From Haloarcula japonica DSM 6131 (lineage in GTDB: Archaea > Halobacteriota > Halobacteria > Halobacteriales > Haloarculaceae), in the NCBI RefSeq assembly GCF_000336635.1, contig NZ_AOLY01000042.1:327359-391358 (forward strand): a stretch of 64,000 bases of DNA. Direction: 5' to 3'. Below the pieces are notes generated by a model. It worked only from the letters and a program-made list of their open reading frames with translations. It made no database searches and was not told where the DNA came from. A program made the translations under genes and the position numbers. This document shows, one piece after another, positions 17,864 through 25,802 of this stretch. Positions within the stretch are counted from its first letter, which is position 1. Every line of letters begins with the position of its first letter.

Positions 17864-19225
17864 TCAGTTCATAACGGATCGAAGGCAGATACCAACGCCA
17901 ACGACAGCGAGCGCCCCACCGACAGCGAGAGCGCCGGCACCGATACCGAAGTCATCAGGCTGAGACTGCTGTGCGGCCGGCGTTTCGCCGGTAACTGAAT
18001 CGACGCCGTCAGAAGACGCGTCTGTAGATGTGGTGTTCCCATCTGTGATGCGCAGCGATCCGACCGTGTCGGGCTGCCCATCGGCTACCTCAGTCCCACG
18101 GTACAGCGACAGCTCGTAGGTGCCCGTGGCGAGTGGTGAATCGAGGGCGACCTCCGAACCGGATTCGACCGATACGGCATCGGCGTCCGCGGCGGTTTCG
18201 AGGGTGGGTTCGTCGTGGCCAGCCGCCGTGGTATCAAACAGGAGAACGACACTATCATCGCCGTTCCCGTCACGGACGGTCGCGTTGATCTCGTAGTTAC
18301 TCTCCGGGCCTCCGATAGAAATGGTGGCCACGTCAGCGGTCGCGAGGACGACAGGGATTCGAGCAGTCCCTCCCTGCCGCCCTGTGACTACTGATTCCTC
18401 CAGCCCGAAGTCGGCCGACTCCTCGACCTCGAACTGCTCGCTTGTCGTCCCGTTGGCTTCGATGATGATCGTTCCGACAGTCGGTCTCCCGTCAGTCGAC
18501 TGCCCATCGAACACGCGGTACGAGTACGCAGCGGCGGCGAGCGTGGACGAGAGGTCCGGCTCCGACTCGGTCACGGTCAGCGAGTCACCGTCATCCGCCA
18601 CGCTGAGCGTCGCTCCGTCCGTACCGGCGGCCGCAGTATCGAAGAGAACCAGCACCTCGCCGTCATCGTCGTCGTCACTGACGGTCGCGTTTATCCGGTA
18701 GTTAGCCGCCTCGCTACCAATGGAGAGCGTTTTGATCCCCCCGTCAGTCATTGAGACCGGAATCTCGGCGGTGTCACCCTGGGAGACCTCGGCGACGTTT
18801 TCGCCGTCATCGGTCGATTCCGGAGTCTCTATCTCCGGTACCGGATCAGTACAGTTGCCGTCACACGGGGCGATAGTCTCAGTGCGTTCAAACAGCTTGT
18901 CGCCGTCGGCATGCGCGGACAGTTCGTAGGATGTGTTCGCTGGAGGGCGCGACAGATCGAACTGGGCGACGAACGTCCCATTGGGCTGTACTCTGACCTG
19001 CCTTTGGTAAAGGAACGGGGTCGATTGGTTTTCAGACAAGACTCTGACCGTCATTTCCGTCCCAGGTTCCAGTGTGGTCTCCCCGGTGACCACCTGTTGT
19101 TGGTCGGCGTGCAGCGGGAGGCTGTCCTCTGAGACCGTGGCTTGCTGCTCCGCAGCGACAAGCCCCGGACCCGTCGCCGCTGCAGCGATAAGCACCGTGA
19201 CCAGCGCTACCGACCGAATGCTCAC
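17864..19225 (-). CDS. Secreted, C-terminally anchored surface protein with duplicated domain
   Basis: A 453-residue acidic protein with a signal peptide (residues about 1-27, IRSVALVTVLIAAAA), an N-terminal beta domain, two homologous domains (about 140-255 and 270-385; compare LSIGSEAANYRINATV with ISIGGPESNYEINATV, and VLVLFDTAAAG with VVLLFDTTAAG), a low-complexity Ser/Thr/Asp stretch and a C-terminal membrane anchor (GALAVGGALAVVGVGICL). The layout matches haloarchaeal S-layer-associated BGTF-type proteins. Several N-x-T/S sequons fit glycosylation. The GTG start at 19225 is fixed by a strong SD (GGGAGGTGAT) six or so bases upstream, unusual for this window. Confidence 0.8.
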   Translation of the reverse strand: MSIRSVALVTVLIAAAATGPGLVAAEQQATVSEDSLPLHADQQQVVTGETTLEPGTEMTVRVLSENQSTPFLYQRQVRVQPNGTFVAQFDLSRPPANTSYELSAHADGDKLFERTETIAPCDGNCTDPVPEIETPESTDDGENVAEVSQGDTAEIPVSMTDGGIKTLSIGSEAANYRINATVSDDDDDGEVLVLFDTAAAGTDGATLSVADDGDSLTVTESEPDLSSTLAAAAYSYRVFDGQSTDGRPTVGTIIIEANGTTSEQFEVEESADFGLEESVVTGRQGGTARIPVVLATADVATISIGGPESNYEINATVRDGNGDDSVVLLFDTTAAGHDEPTLETAADADAVSVESGSEVALDSPLATGTYELSLYRGTEVADGQPDTVGSLRITDGNTTSTDASSDGVDSVTGETPAAQQSQPDDFGIGAGALAVGGALAVVGVGICLRSVMN

Positions 19226-19573
19226 AGAATCACCTCCCTTGGTGCAGGCAACTGTCCGTACGTTTGAGGGCGATACTGCCAACAGTACCGTGTCGCAGGT
19301 GGAGGGCAATTCGCTGGCATACAGTTAGCGGTTACGCCGGGACTGAAAAAGCCCCAGCGATAGGTTAAAACTACGTTGAACTCGGTAATGCTACTCAGAT
19401 CGGAGCGTCGGCGAGGGCGTTCTGAGGCAAACGGTGTTTCTATTGTGCCGTTTCGGCGGGAACGATGTTCATGCCATCAACATATTCAGTCGTTTTGCAA
19501 TAAGAAACGATAGGACGCGGAGAGTTGGAAGAGATGCAGTAATTTTATGGTAATTTCGTGATTATTGACCAGT
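19226..19573 (+). other. Intergenic region between divergent surface protein and PRC-barrel genes
   Basis: About 350 bases with the SD of the surface protein at one end and a TATA box (TTTTATGG, 19543-19550) for the PRC-barrel gene at the other. Between them I see no credible open frame, repeat or RNA gene. Confidence 0.5.
19228..19238 (-). promoter_or_regulatory. Strong Shine-Dalgarno for the surface protein
   Basis: On the minus strand the bases read GGGAGGTGATT just before the GTG at 19225. This matches the anti-SD at the 16S rRNA 3' end almost perfectly. Most genes in the window appear leaderless, so this site decides the start and implies a transcript with a 5' leader. Confidence 0.8.
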
Positions 19574-19852
19574 ATGCGAACGGTCCTCGCAAACCAGCTC
19601 TCCAATGTCCGGGTCGTGAGTACCGATGGCCGCGAAGTCGGCACACTGCAAAACATTACGATCGATACAGCTACGGGAGAACTTCAGACTATTGTCATCA
19701 ACAGCGACATTCAGGAGATATTCGGCGTTGAGCGGGATTCCGATGGCGACATTCGACTGCCGGCATCCCTCATCGAATCGATGCGGGATCACTTGACCAT
19801 TCAGCCGCCTGCAGAGCAGAGTGTTACAGGCGGCGATACTGTGGACTCGTAA
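19574..19852 (+). CDS. PRC-barrel domain protein
   Basis: A 92-residue protein consisting of a single PRC-barrel (RVVSTDGREVGTLQNITIDTATG, then IVINSD and RLPASLIESMRDHLTI). Haloarchaea encode several such small proteins; some (CdpB) form part of the cell-division ring, others bind RNA-processing factors. Which group this belongs to cannot be decided by eye. TTTTATGG at 19543-19550 lies about 27 bases upstream of the ATG, so the transcript is probably leaderless. Confidence 0.85.
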   Translation: MRTVLANQLSNVRVVSTDGREVGTLQNITIDTATGELQTIVINSDIQEIFGVERDSDGDIRLPASLIESMRDHLTIQPPAEQSVTGGDTVDS

Positions 19853-20274
19853 CCCGTCGGCCGTTCAAACGATTCGGGTCGAAACGGATACAGTTGTTAG
19901 GTGAGCGTCTACAATTATCTTCTGATGATGAGTACGAACAGTTGTCCAGCTTCAAACTTGCCGTTAACTGTTCAAAACCCGCCGTTTCGTCGTTCAAAGC
20001 CGCACGTTGGAGAATCCGATCAGTGTACGTATATACCTCAAAACGTCTTCGGCGGCAGAGTTCAGTTCCGTCGGGACGCTAAGTCGTCGTTTTTTGAAAG
20101 TATGCAGACTAGAAGACGTTTGACTAAACGATGTCCCCGCCTCAGTCGGCGGAGCCCGAGTCATCGTCGAGGGGTTGTCCTCGACCAGTCACAGCTACTT
20201 CGGTAGTGGTCTGTCAACGCAAACACGAACAGGTTCGGACGAATACTCTTTTTTACAAGTAGCCGAAGGAGCTT
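19853..20274 (+). other. Gene-free stretch with three successive hairpins
   Basis: About 420 bases without a convincing protein. Within 20137-20207 three short inverted repeats follow each other: CCGCC/GGCGG (20137-20141 with 20148-20152), GTCGAGG/CCTCGAC (20166-20172 with 20179-20185), and CTAC-TTCG-GTAG (20195-20206, a UUCG-type tetraloop if transcribed). A TATA-like CGTATATACC is at 20027-20036 and a T6 run at 20249-20255, the latter also serving as TATA for the next small gene. This could be an unannotated structured RNA or the decayed end of an insertion sequence; I cannot decide. Confidence 0.35.
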
Positions 20275-20454
20275 ATGGAAGTACTATCGCCTGCACAGAA
20301 CTATCCCGGCGTTGTCCTCGGTATCCTCTGTGCTGGTATCGGAGCTGTGTTGCAGGGTGTCGAAAGTAGCGTTCTATGGGGCCTTATCGGGTACTTTGTG
20401 GGCAAATCGATACAGAGTACGCTCTGGACTATTACCGGCGAGCGGACCTCGTGA
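20275..20454 (+). CDS. Small 59-residue membrane protein
   Basis: A short frame, MEVLSPAQNYPG through TLWTITGERTS, with one clear membrane helix (GVVLGILCAGIGAVL) and a second, glycine-containing amphipathic or membrane segment (SVLWGLIGYFVGKSI). A TTTTTTAC element at 20249-20256 is about 22-25 bases upstream of the ATG, which suits leaderless transcription. Nothing identifies the function. It stands alone between the hairpin region and the CopD-like gene. Confidence 0.6.
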   Translation: MEVLSPAQNYPGVVLGILCAGIGAVLQGVESSVLWGLIGYFVGKSIQSTLWTITGERTS

Positions 20455-20739
20455 TCCGAAGACAGTCGCGCGAAATGCCGCCTCAGCCGTAGTGGAAGTC
20501 CTGTTCGAGGGGGTCGGTGAGGTCGGGGTTGGCTCGTCGAACATCAGAACTCGATTCGACGGCCGATGTCTTGTGCGTGAGAGTGAGAGAAACTGGCGGA
20601 AGTTATGGCCACAGAGCGGTGGTTTCCACGGGGACAAACCGGGGAGTCTACAAGTCTCCGCACTGCGGAAACGGTTCCCAAAACGGTCGTGAGCGCGAAA
20701 CCGTACCAGTCGTGCAGCTAATCAGAGCCGTAAGGCCGA

Positions 20740-21615
20740 CTACCCGTTTCGTTTGAAGCTAGCGGCCACCATTGCGGTCAAGACGGCGAGGACAAGCAGT
20801 TTGGTGCCGACGAGGAGGCCGATTGGGGAAGCGAGCAGCGCCGGAGCGGACAGCCCGATAAGACCGGCAGTCTGGTAGATGCCGGTCACAAACACGACCG
20901 AGATAGCGACGGGGAGGTGTCGGCGGAACGCGTGTGCCTGTGGTTTCAAGGCCTCGCCAGCATCGGGTCGAGACCGTACTGTCGGCAAGACGACGAAGTT
21001 GTGCCAAATCGCACCGCCGAACCATAGCGAGAACGCGCCGACGTGAGCGAGTCGGACCCCCCAATCCACGAGTGTCGTCCCCGTTTCCAGCCAGGCGAAT
21101 CCAGCAAGCGAAACGAGGCTAGCGAGAAGCAGCGTGGACCGAACCGACACCGTCCGGCGAGTCAGCGAGCCGTCAGCAATACCTCTGATACCGACCCAGA
21201 GAACCAAGCCAGAGATAATGCCGATACCGAGAGCCACACGGCCGGTTCCGAACTGGCCATCGCGGACACCGAGACCGAGATGGACAAGCCCGGAGAGAAC
21301 GAATCCGACAACTGCGATTGTTTTGATCCGTTGCCACCGGTGCGTGACAGCCCTGTACGTGTCGTCCTCGGCGAACTCGGACCGGTCGAAGAGAGCGAGT
21401 CGCCAATAGAGCCCACCGACAAGGACACCGAGCGTGGCGAGAGTTGCCCACTTAAATACCCGAACCAACACTGGGGCAGCCAGATTTGCGACCCAGATAC
21501 CAGCCAGCGACCCGCCCAATAACAGCCCCAAAACGATCCGCGGCTTGAGGACCTGTACCGGAACGGTACGGCCAAGCAACGAGATCGTGCTGTTTTCGCC
21601 TTCTCCCGTACCCAT
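20740..21615 (-). CDS. CopD-like integral membrane protein
   Basis: A 291-residue protein with seven or eight hydrophobic segments. The segment LAHVGAFSLWFGGAIWHNF, with paired histidines, and the following VVLPTVRSRPDAGEALKP resemble the CopD/cytochrome-b-like fold used for copper or haem transfer across the membrane. The ATG at 21615 is preferred; a TATA-like ATGATTAG (about 21641-21648) is some 29 bases upstream and a TTAGG-N4-CCTAA box lies between it and the start. It is divergent from a DtxR-family regulator gene, so metal-dependent control is likely. The substrate metal is not known. Confidence 0.65.
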   Translation of the reverse strand: MGTGEGENSTISLLGRTVPVQVLKPRIVLGLLLGGSLAGIWVANLAAPVLVRVFKWATLATLGVLVGGLYWRLALFDRSEFAEDDTYRAVTHRWQRIKTIAVVGFVLSGLVHLGLGVRDGQFGTGRVALGIGIISGLVLWVGIRGIADGSLTRRTVSVRSTLLLASLVSLAGFAWLETGTTLVDWGVRLAHVGAFSLWFGGAIWHNFVVLPTVRSRPDAGEALKPQAHAFRRHLPVAISVVFVTGIYQTAGLIGLSAPALLASPIGLLVGTKLLVLAVLTAMVAASFKRNG

Positions 21616-21628
21616 GAGCAAGCCATTT

Positions 21629-21642
21629 TTAGGCCCCCCTAA
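21629..21642. promoter_or_regulatory. Putative DtxR-type iron/metal box in divergent promoter
   Basis: TTAGGCCCCCCTAA: arms TTAGG and CCTAA separated by four bases, the same spacing as in the DtxR/IdeR consensus. It lies between the CopD-like gene and the DtxR-family gene, directly next to the TATA of the former and upstream of the latter, so it could repress one gene and autoregulate the other. Confidence 0.6.
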
Positions 21643-21743
21643 TCATAACCCTGGGGCCGGAGATGTTCGGTCGATTTCGTACCCAAGACAGAGCGAAGGG
21701 GTTCGGGACTACACTTTCCGCAATAGCTGAGAGACCAAGACAT

Positions 21744-22211
21744 ATGTCCTCAGAATCGCAAACAGGACCCGCTTCGTCGCTCACACCGTCGGTTTCCGAT
21801 ATCGAGCGGAGTGCAGGCCGTTATCTCTTCGCCGTCTCTGTTCTCTCGGAATCTCCCACGGAGCGGGTTTCGACCGGAGAACTGCAGGAGTTCTTGAACG
21901 TGACCCCAGCCAGCGTCACGGAGATGGTGTCGAAACTCGACGAGCGGGGACTGGTGGACTACGAAAAATATCAGGGAGTAACGCTCACGGATCGAGGAGA
22001 CGCTCTCGGCACGGAAGTCGGCTGGCGTTTCTGCGTCGTTTCCACCTTCTTCGAATCGGTGTTAGATACGACCCTCGACGACCAGACGGCGTTCGATATC
22101 GGCTTCCTCCTCCCGAAAAACGCTGTGTTTCGTCTCCGAAGGCGCGTGGACGGAGCGTGTCTGGGCCTCTGTCCAGAGGTAGACAGCGGTGGCGAACAGT
22201 GCGTTCCCTAA
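21744..22211 (+). CDS. DtxR/SirR-family metal-dependent transcriptional repressor
   Basis: A 155-residue regulator with a winged helix typical of DtxR (RYLFAVSVLSESPTERVSTG, then VTPASVTEMVSKLDERGLV and YEKYQGVTLTDRG), followed by a short dimerisation/metal domain. The C-terminus carries three cysteines in ACLGLCPEV and EQCVP, possibly metal-sensing. Haloarchaeal relatives (SirR, Idr) control iron or manganese uptake. A TTAGG-N4-CCTAA box about 100 bases upstream suggests autoregulation. An in-frame ATG at 21663 would add 27 basic residues; I prefer 21744 because the product then begins with the usual acidic/serine tail. Confidence 0.8.
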   Translation: MSSESQTGPASSLTPSVSDIERSAGRYLFAVSVLSESPTERVSTGELQEFLNVTPASVTEMVSKLDERGLVDYEKYQGVTLTDRGDALGTEVGWRFCVVSTFFESVLDTTLDDQTAFDIGFLLPKNAVFRLRRRVDGACLGLCPEVDSGGEQCVP

Positions 22212-22332
22212 CCAGGGAATGTTTGTAATGTCTACACTCGCTATCGAGTCCAGTCTAACTGTCCCGTCAGCGGACTGAATCGATACAGTCGGGTCGCTGA
22301 TGATCCGGAATTGGTCGAGTACGGACGGACAC

Positions 22333-22941
22333 TCACGCCCACTCGATTTCCGGATAGGTCTGGGAGTGGCCCGAACTGTTCCGGGCGAGGATTTCGGCGA
22401 CGGCGCTCCGACGGTCGTCGTCACGGCGCTCGGTCCGCTCAGTGTAATAGAGAACCGTCAGGTCCAAACAAGCATGGAGTAGCTCGTTCGCGGCAAACCG
22501 ATAGCGGTCGCTATCGGACCCACCGTCGATATCGGCGTCGGTTCTGAGATGATGCTGCACGAACAGAATTCCATCAGTAGCCAGCGACTCCGTAATATCC
22601 GGCAGTCGGTCGACAGCGCGGTAGAAGCTGCTAGTGATAAGATCGTATGTCTCCGGTGGGAACCCGTAGGTCCCGACGTCCCCCTGGATCCAGTTAATCC
22701 GGTCATCGACCCCACGGTCGCTGGCCTTCTCCCTCGCGATTCGCAGTCCCACTCTCGATTGATCTATCGCATCGACCTGGTAGCCCGCTGTTGCGAGAAA
22801 GACGGCGTTACGGCCCGTCCCAGTCGCGATGTCGAGTGCCCGTCCGTCCGGACAGGTATCGAGGTATCGACGGAGAACCGGAGAGGGATCCGGATCCGTC
22901 GGATACTCGCCAGTTCGGAACCGCTCGTCCCACGTCGTCAT
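22333..22941 (-). CDS. Class I SAM-dependent methyltransferase (paralogue 1)
   Basis: A 202-residue methyltransferase starting MTTWDERFRTGEYPTDPDP, with motif I ALDIATGTGRNAVFLA, motif II-like VDAIDQSRVGLRIA and ITSSFYRAVDRLPDI. This TehB/UbiE-like group methylates small molecules, in some members tellurite or thiols. It overlaps the YedY-like oxidoreductase gene by four bases (ATGA), so the two form an operon. A close paralogue sits at 35983-36585. Compared with that copy it is less conserved after residue 150. Confidence 0.82.
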   Translation of the reverse strand: MTTWDERFRTGEYPTDPDPSPVLRRYLDTCPDGRALDIATGTGRNAVFLATAGYQVDAIDQSRVGLRIAREKASDRGVDDRINWIQGDVGTYGFPPETYDLITSSFYRAVDRLPDITESLATDGILFVQHHLRTDADIDGGSDSDRYRFAANELLHACLDLTVLYYTERTERRDDDRRSAVAEILARNSSGHSQTYPEIEWA

Positions 22942-23450
22942 TTGTCCGCCTGGCCGAGGCGCCCGAGCGCAATTTCTTCGGCGGTGTCTTCGTCGGCAGG
23001 AGCACTGTGAGTGAGTTCGAGCGCTGTTACCCACTTGACGCTCTCCCAGCAATCCGACTCGGCGTCGGTGGGTACCAATCTGGCCGGTCCGCCGTGCTCG
23101 ACAGGCAGCTCCTCGCCGTCTAGTCCCACCGCGAGCAGGGCATCAGCCGCGCGGTCTCTCAGGAACGAGCACGCGTAGTCACCGTCCATCGCGTGGACCA
23201 GCACGTACCCGTCTTCGACCGTCGGCTCAGCCTGCTTCAGTATGGAATCGACGCGGATTCCTCGCCAGGAAAGGCCCTCTGCGACCCATCCCTGGACGCA
23301 CTCGAAGTCCTCGGAGACTGTCTCGGCGGGGTACTGCGAAAGCTCCGTTTGCTCGATGTGGAGCGGGTGTGAAACTGCCCCAGTGACCCGGAGCGACCAC
23401 TCACTGGGGTCGATTTCATCTGGCACGTCGTGTGTTTGCAGGGCTGTCAT
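22938..23450 (-). CDS. YedY/sulfite-oxidase-like molybdopterin protein
   Basis: A 170-residue protein consisting of the oxidoreductase molybdopterin-binding domain alone. Cys51 in DFECVQGW is the expected Mo ligand, and LPVEHGGPARLVPTD with WESVKWVTALEL matches the cofactor-binding segment of the family. It lacks a signal peptide, so it should be cytoplasmic, and lacks the dimerisation domain of true sulfite oxidases. Members reduce or oxidise S- or N-oxides, such as methionine sulfoxide. It is the first gene of an operon with a methyltransferase. Confidence 0.82.
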   Translation of the reverse strand: MTALQTHDVPDEIDPSEWSLRVTGAVSHPLHIEQTELSQYPAETVSEDFECVQGWVAEGLSWRGIRVDSILKQAEPTVEDGYVLVHAMDGDYACSFLRDRAADALLAVGLDGEELPVEHGGPARLVPTDAESDCWESVKWVTALELTHSAPADEDTAEEIALGRLGQADK

Positions 23451-23547
23451 CGTCTCAGTTATCCGCGTGTGGTGAGTCGATGATACTCGTTGTCGGAGCC
23501 TGCCAATCCAAGGACGATTCTGTCGTGTTGGTCGCAGTCATAGTGGC

Positions 23548-23721
23548 ATGTCATCGTACAACAAGTCAGCGGAAGAACGTGACGGCGAACGTATTAGCGA
23601 GCGGATCCGAGCGGCCCGTTCTCAGTCTCGAACCGGGTACGACAGTGACGGGATACCTGACTGGTTGCCGTCCAATCGGTGGAGTGAACGGGACGCTGCC
23701 GAACCCCTTCGGGACAGGTGA
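23548..23721 (+). CDS. Possible 57-residue hydrophilic protein
   Basis: A short frame MSSYNKSAEERDGERISERI to EPLRDR, rich in charged residues (Glu, Asp and Arg) with a central DGIPDWLP motif and a predicted N-terminal helix. Its composition is like small haloarchaeal cytosolic proteins. It precedes the DUF2249 gene by 33 bases on the same strand and could be part of that operon. No TATA or SD is obvious and a competing frame overlaps it, so the call is tentative. Confidence 0.4.
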   Translation: MSSYNKSAEERDGERISERIRAARSQSRTGYDSDGIPDWLPSNRWSERDAAEPLRDR

Positions 23722-23754
23722 CATCAGTCTACTTGTGTACCATCCAGTATAGAG

Positions 23755-24819
23755 ATGCCAGCAGAGATTCAGTTGCGAGACCAGTCGGAAGGAGAACGCC
23801 GTGAACAGCTCTTCGACGTACTGTCGGGAGCCGAGGTCGGTGATACCATCGAAGTCGTGGCCGACAGTGATATCGATCCCCAACTGGTGCGCTACCAGTT
23901 GGAACAGGACCGGTCGCTGGAGTGGGAATACGCAGATCCCGACCGGGAGCCGCGAGAGCTCCAAGTGACCGTCGGCGAGCCGCTCGGGGACGAGTCGCTA
24001 CCCACAATCGACGTCCGTGACCTGAAGCCACAACGGCGACACGAAGCGCTTCTGGAGATCTTCGACGGTCTGGCGGCAGGTGAAGGGTTCGTCCTCGTCA
24101 ACGACCACGACCCCAAGCCGCTGTACCACGAGCTCAAATCAATGCATGGGGACGTAATCGAGTGGGACTACGCGAGTCAGGGCGGCGGTGAATGGCGGGT
24201 CGAGATCGTCAAGACCGGCGACTCCGAGGCCTCCGATGAAGACATCGTTACGCGGTACGACGTCCGCGAAATCCCCAAACAGGAGCGCCATCCGACGATC
24301 CATCACCGATATGGAATGATACCCGAGGGCGGGACAATGGAGCTCATCGCCCCGCACGAGCCGCGGCCACTGCAACGGGAGTTCAGACAGCAGTACGGCG
24401 ACGCGTTCACCTGGGAGGTCGTCGAATCGGAGCCCGGCCGCTGTCGCGTCCAGGTCACGAAGACCAAGAGTACGGACGAGTCCGGAGATTCGGATGCCGC
24501 TGCCGATGACGTGTCGGCAGCCCCGTCTGACGACGAGTCACTCAATGTCACCGAAGAACTCGATGTCAGAGATCTCCCGCCAGCACAGCGACACGAGCAG
24601 ATCTTCGAGGCGTACGCTGAACTGGACGCCGGGAGCGGATTCGTCCTGGTGAACGACCACGACCCCAAGCCGCTATACCACCAGTTCGAGGCCGAGGCGG
24701 GCCCGGAGTTCCGTTGGACCTACCGCCAGCAGGACCCCGGCGAGTTCAGAGTTCTGATCGGAAAGGCCGAGACGACCGTCGACGAGTCAGTTGACGAAGA
24801 GACGGAGGTCCCGTTCTAA
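23755..24819 (+). CDS. Protein with four tandem DUF2249 domains
   Basis: A 354-residue acidic protein built from four copies of the DUF2249 fold at roughly 1-75, 82-155, 165-235 and 268-342. Copies 2 and 4 share the identical 15-residue stretch GFVLVNDHDPKPLYH (residues 111-125 and 295-309). Copies 1 and 3 keep the fold but replace the core with VVADSDIDPQLVRYQ and LIAPHEPRPLQREF. An acidic, serine-rich linker separates copies 3 and 4. DUF2249 proteins lie near nitrite/nitric oxide reductase and hemerythrin genes in many prokaryotes; a role in nitrosative or redox stress is inferred. The ric gene follows 67 bases downstream. Confidence 0.85.
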   Translation: MPAEIQLRDQSEGERREQLFDVLSGAEVGDTIEVVADSDIDPQLVRYQLEQDRSLEWEYADPDREPRELQVTVGEPLGDESLPTIDVRDLKPQRRHEALLEIFDGLAAGEGFVLVNDHDPKPLYHELKSMHGDVIEWDYASQGGGEWRVEIVKTGDSEASDEDIVTRYDVREIPKQERHPTIHHRYGMIPEGGTMELIAPHEPRPLQREFRQQYGDAFTWEVVESEPGRCRVQVTKTKSTDESGDSDAAADDVSAAPSDDESLNVTEELDVRDLPPAQRHEQIFEAYAELDAGSGFVLVNDHDPKPLYHQFEAEAGPEFRWTYRQQDPGEFRVLIGKAETTVDESVDEETEVPF

Positions 24820-24886
24820 CCATGCTCATTGACCTAAACTCCGGGCACAGAGCGCTCCCAGCAACGAACGCAAGTAACAGCTACCA

Positions 24887-25597
24887 ATGACTGCACCAAT
24901 CGATCCGGACCGACCGCTCGGCACACTCGTCAGAGAGAACCCGGCGTTCGCTCGCGTTTTCGAATCAGTCGGACTCGATTTCTGCTGTGGCGGTGACCAG
25001 ACGCTCCGGACAGCCTGCACCGAAGCAGACCTTGATCTCGATACCGTCCGAGAGCAACTGCACGGAGCGCGCCGACAAAGCGAAGACCGCGGAGGCGAAT
25101 GGGAATCGATGACTGCACTCATCGAACACGTCGTCGATAGCCATCATCAGTACCTCCGCGAGGAACTGCCCGCTCTGGAACAACTCGCTGAGAAAGTCCG
25201 GAGCGTCCACGTGGAAGCGCATCCGGAGCTGGCGGACATCGAGCGGGAAGTCCTCGAACTGGCCGAGGAGATGCATCAGCACACCACAGAGGAAGAACAG
25301 GACGTTTTCCCCGTCATCGAGAAGCTCGACAGAGGGGACGAACTCACAGGCGAGGAAAGAGCGCTTCTGGACGAGGCGCTCGCGGACCTCGAATCGGACC
25401 ACGAAGCGACGGCCGAGTACCTCGAACGGATTGCGGAGCTGAGCGACGGGTACGCAGTCCCGGACGACGCCTGTCAGAGCTATCGGAGCCTGTTCGAACG
25501 ACTGGAAACACTGGAACAGGACACACATATGCACGTCCACAAAGAGAACAACGTCCTGTTCCCGCAGGTGGAGTCACAGCTCGCGGGCCAAGCCTGA
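24887..25597 (+). CDS. ric: RIC/ScdA/YtfE-type iron-sulfur cluster repair di-iron protein
   Basis: A 236-residue protein with the N-terminal ScdA domain (PLGTLVRENPAFARVFESVG then LDFCCGGDQTL, with the paired cysteines) and a hemerythrin-like four-helix domain. Iron ligands are visible in HVVDSHHQYLREELP, HVEAHPEL, EMHQHTTEEEQDVFP and HMHVHKENNVLFP. The family repairs Fe-S clusters after nitric oxide or peroxide damage and may release or accept iron. Upstream is the DUF2249 gene on the same strand; downstream is a small membrane gene with a metal box. Length and ligand set are normal. Confidence 0.92.
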   Translation: MTAPIDPDRPLGTLVRENPAFARVFESVGLDFCCGGDQTLRTACTEADLDLDTVREQLHGARRQSEDRGGEWESMTALIEHVVDSHHQYLREELPALEQLAEKVRSVHVEAHPELADIEREVLELAEEMHQHTTEEEQDVFPVIEKLDRGDELTGEERALLDEALADLESDHEATAEYLERIAELSDGYAVPDDACQSYRSLFERLETLEQDTHMHVHKENNVLFPQVESQLAGQA

Positions 25598-25732
25598 CGG
25601 GTAAAAGGCCGATTGGCAGCCGTTACAGTAGCTCCTCCCCCTCTGAGGTTTGTCACCTAATCTGTTGGAGCTGTCGAACACGTTCGTGCAAATTATTTTC
25701 GGGTACCTGTTCGCAGTCGAGTTTGAATGTAT

Positions 25733-25746
25733 TTAGGTAAGCCTAA
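25733..25746. promoter_or_regulatory. Putative DtxR-type iron/metal box
   Basis: TTAGGTAAGCCTAA, arms TTAGG and CCTAA with a four-base spacer; the arms extend by one more T/A pair on each side. It lies about 57 bases upstream of the small membrane gene and directly after a TATA-like TGTATTTA, the same arrangement as at the iron-transport gene at the right end of the window. Confidence 0.65.
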
Positions 25747-25802
25747 AAACAGAGGACCGACACAGCCCAGAACACCCCTTCAGCCGTCACATAGGAGGTG
25801 CA

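Noticed and set aside
18321..18701. Plus-strand serine-rich frame antisense to the surface protein
   Set aside because: A mirror of the acidic codons of the real gene; the latter has a signal peptide, SD and membrane anchor.
20137..20207. Calling the hairpins a definite IS200/IS605 right end or omega RNA
   Set aside because: No TnpB or TnpA remnant could be read in any frame nearby, so only a hairpin-rich stretch is reported.
23432..23752. 106-codon frame before the DUF2249 gene
   Set aside because: It overlaps the start of the molybdoenzyme gene on the other strand and has non-haloarchaeal composition; the shorter 23548-23721 frame is a better, still weak, candidate.
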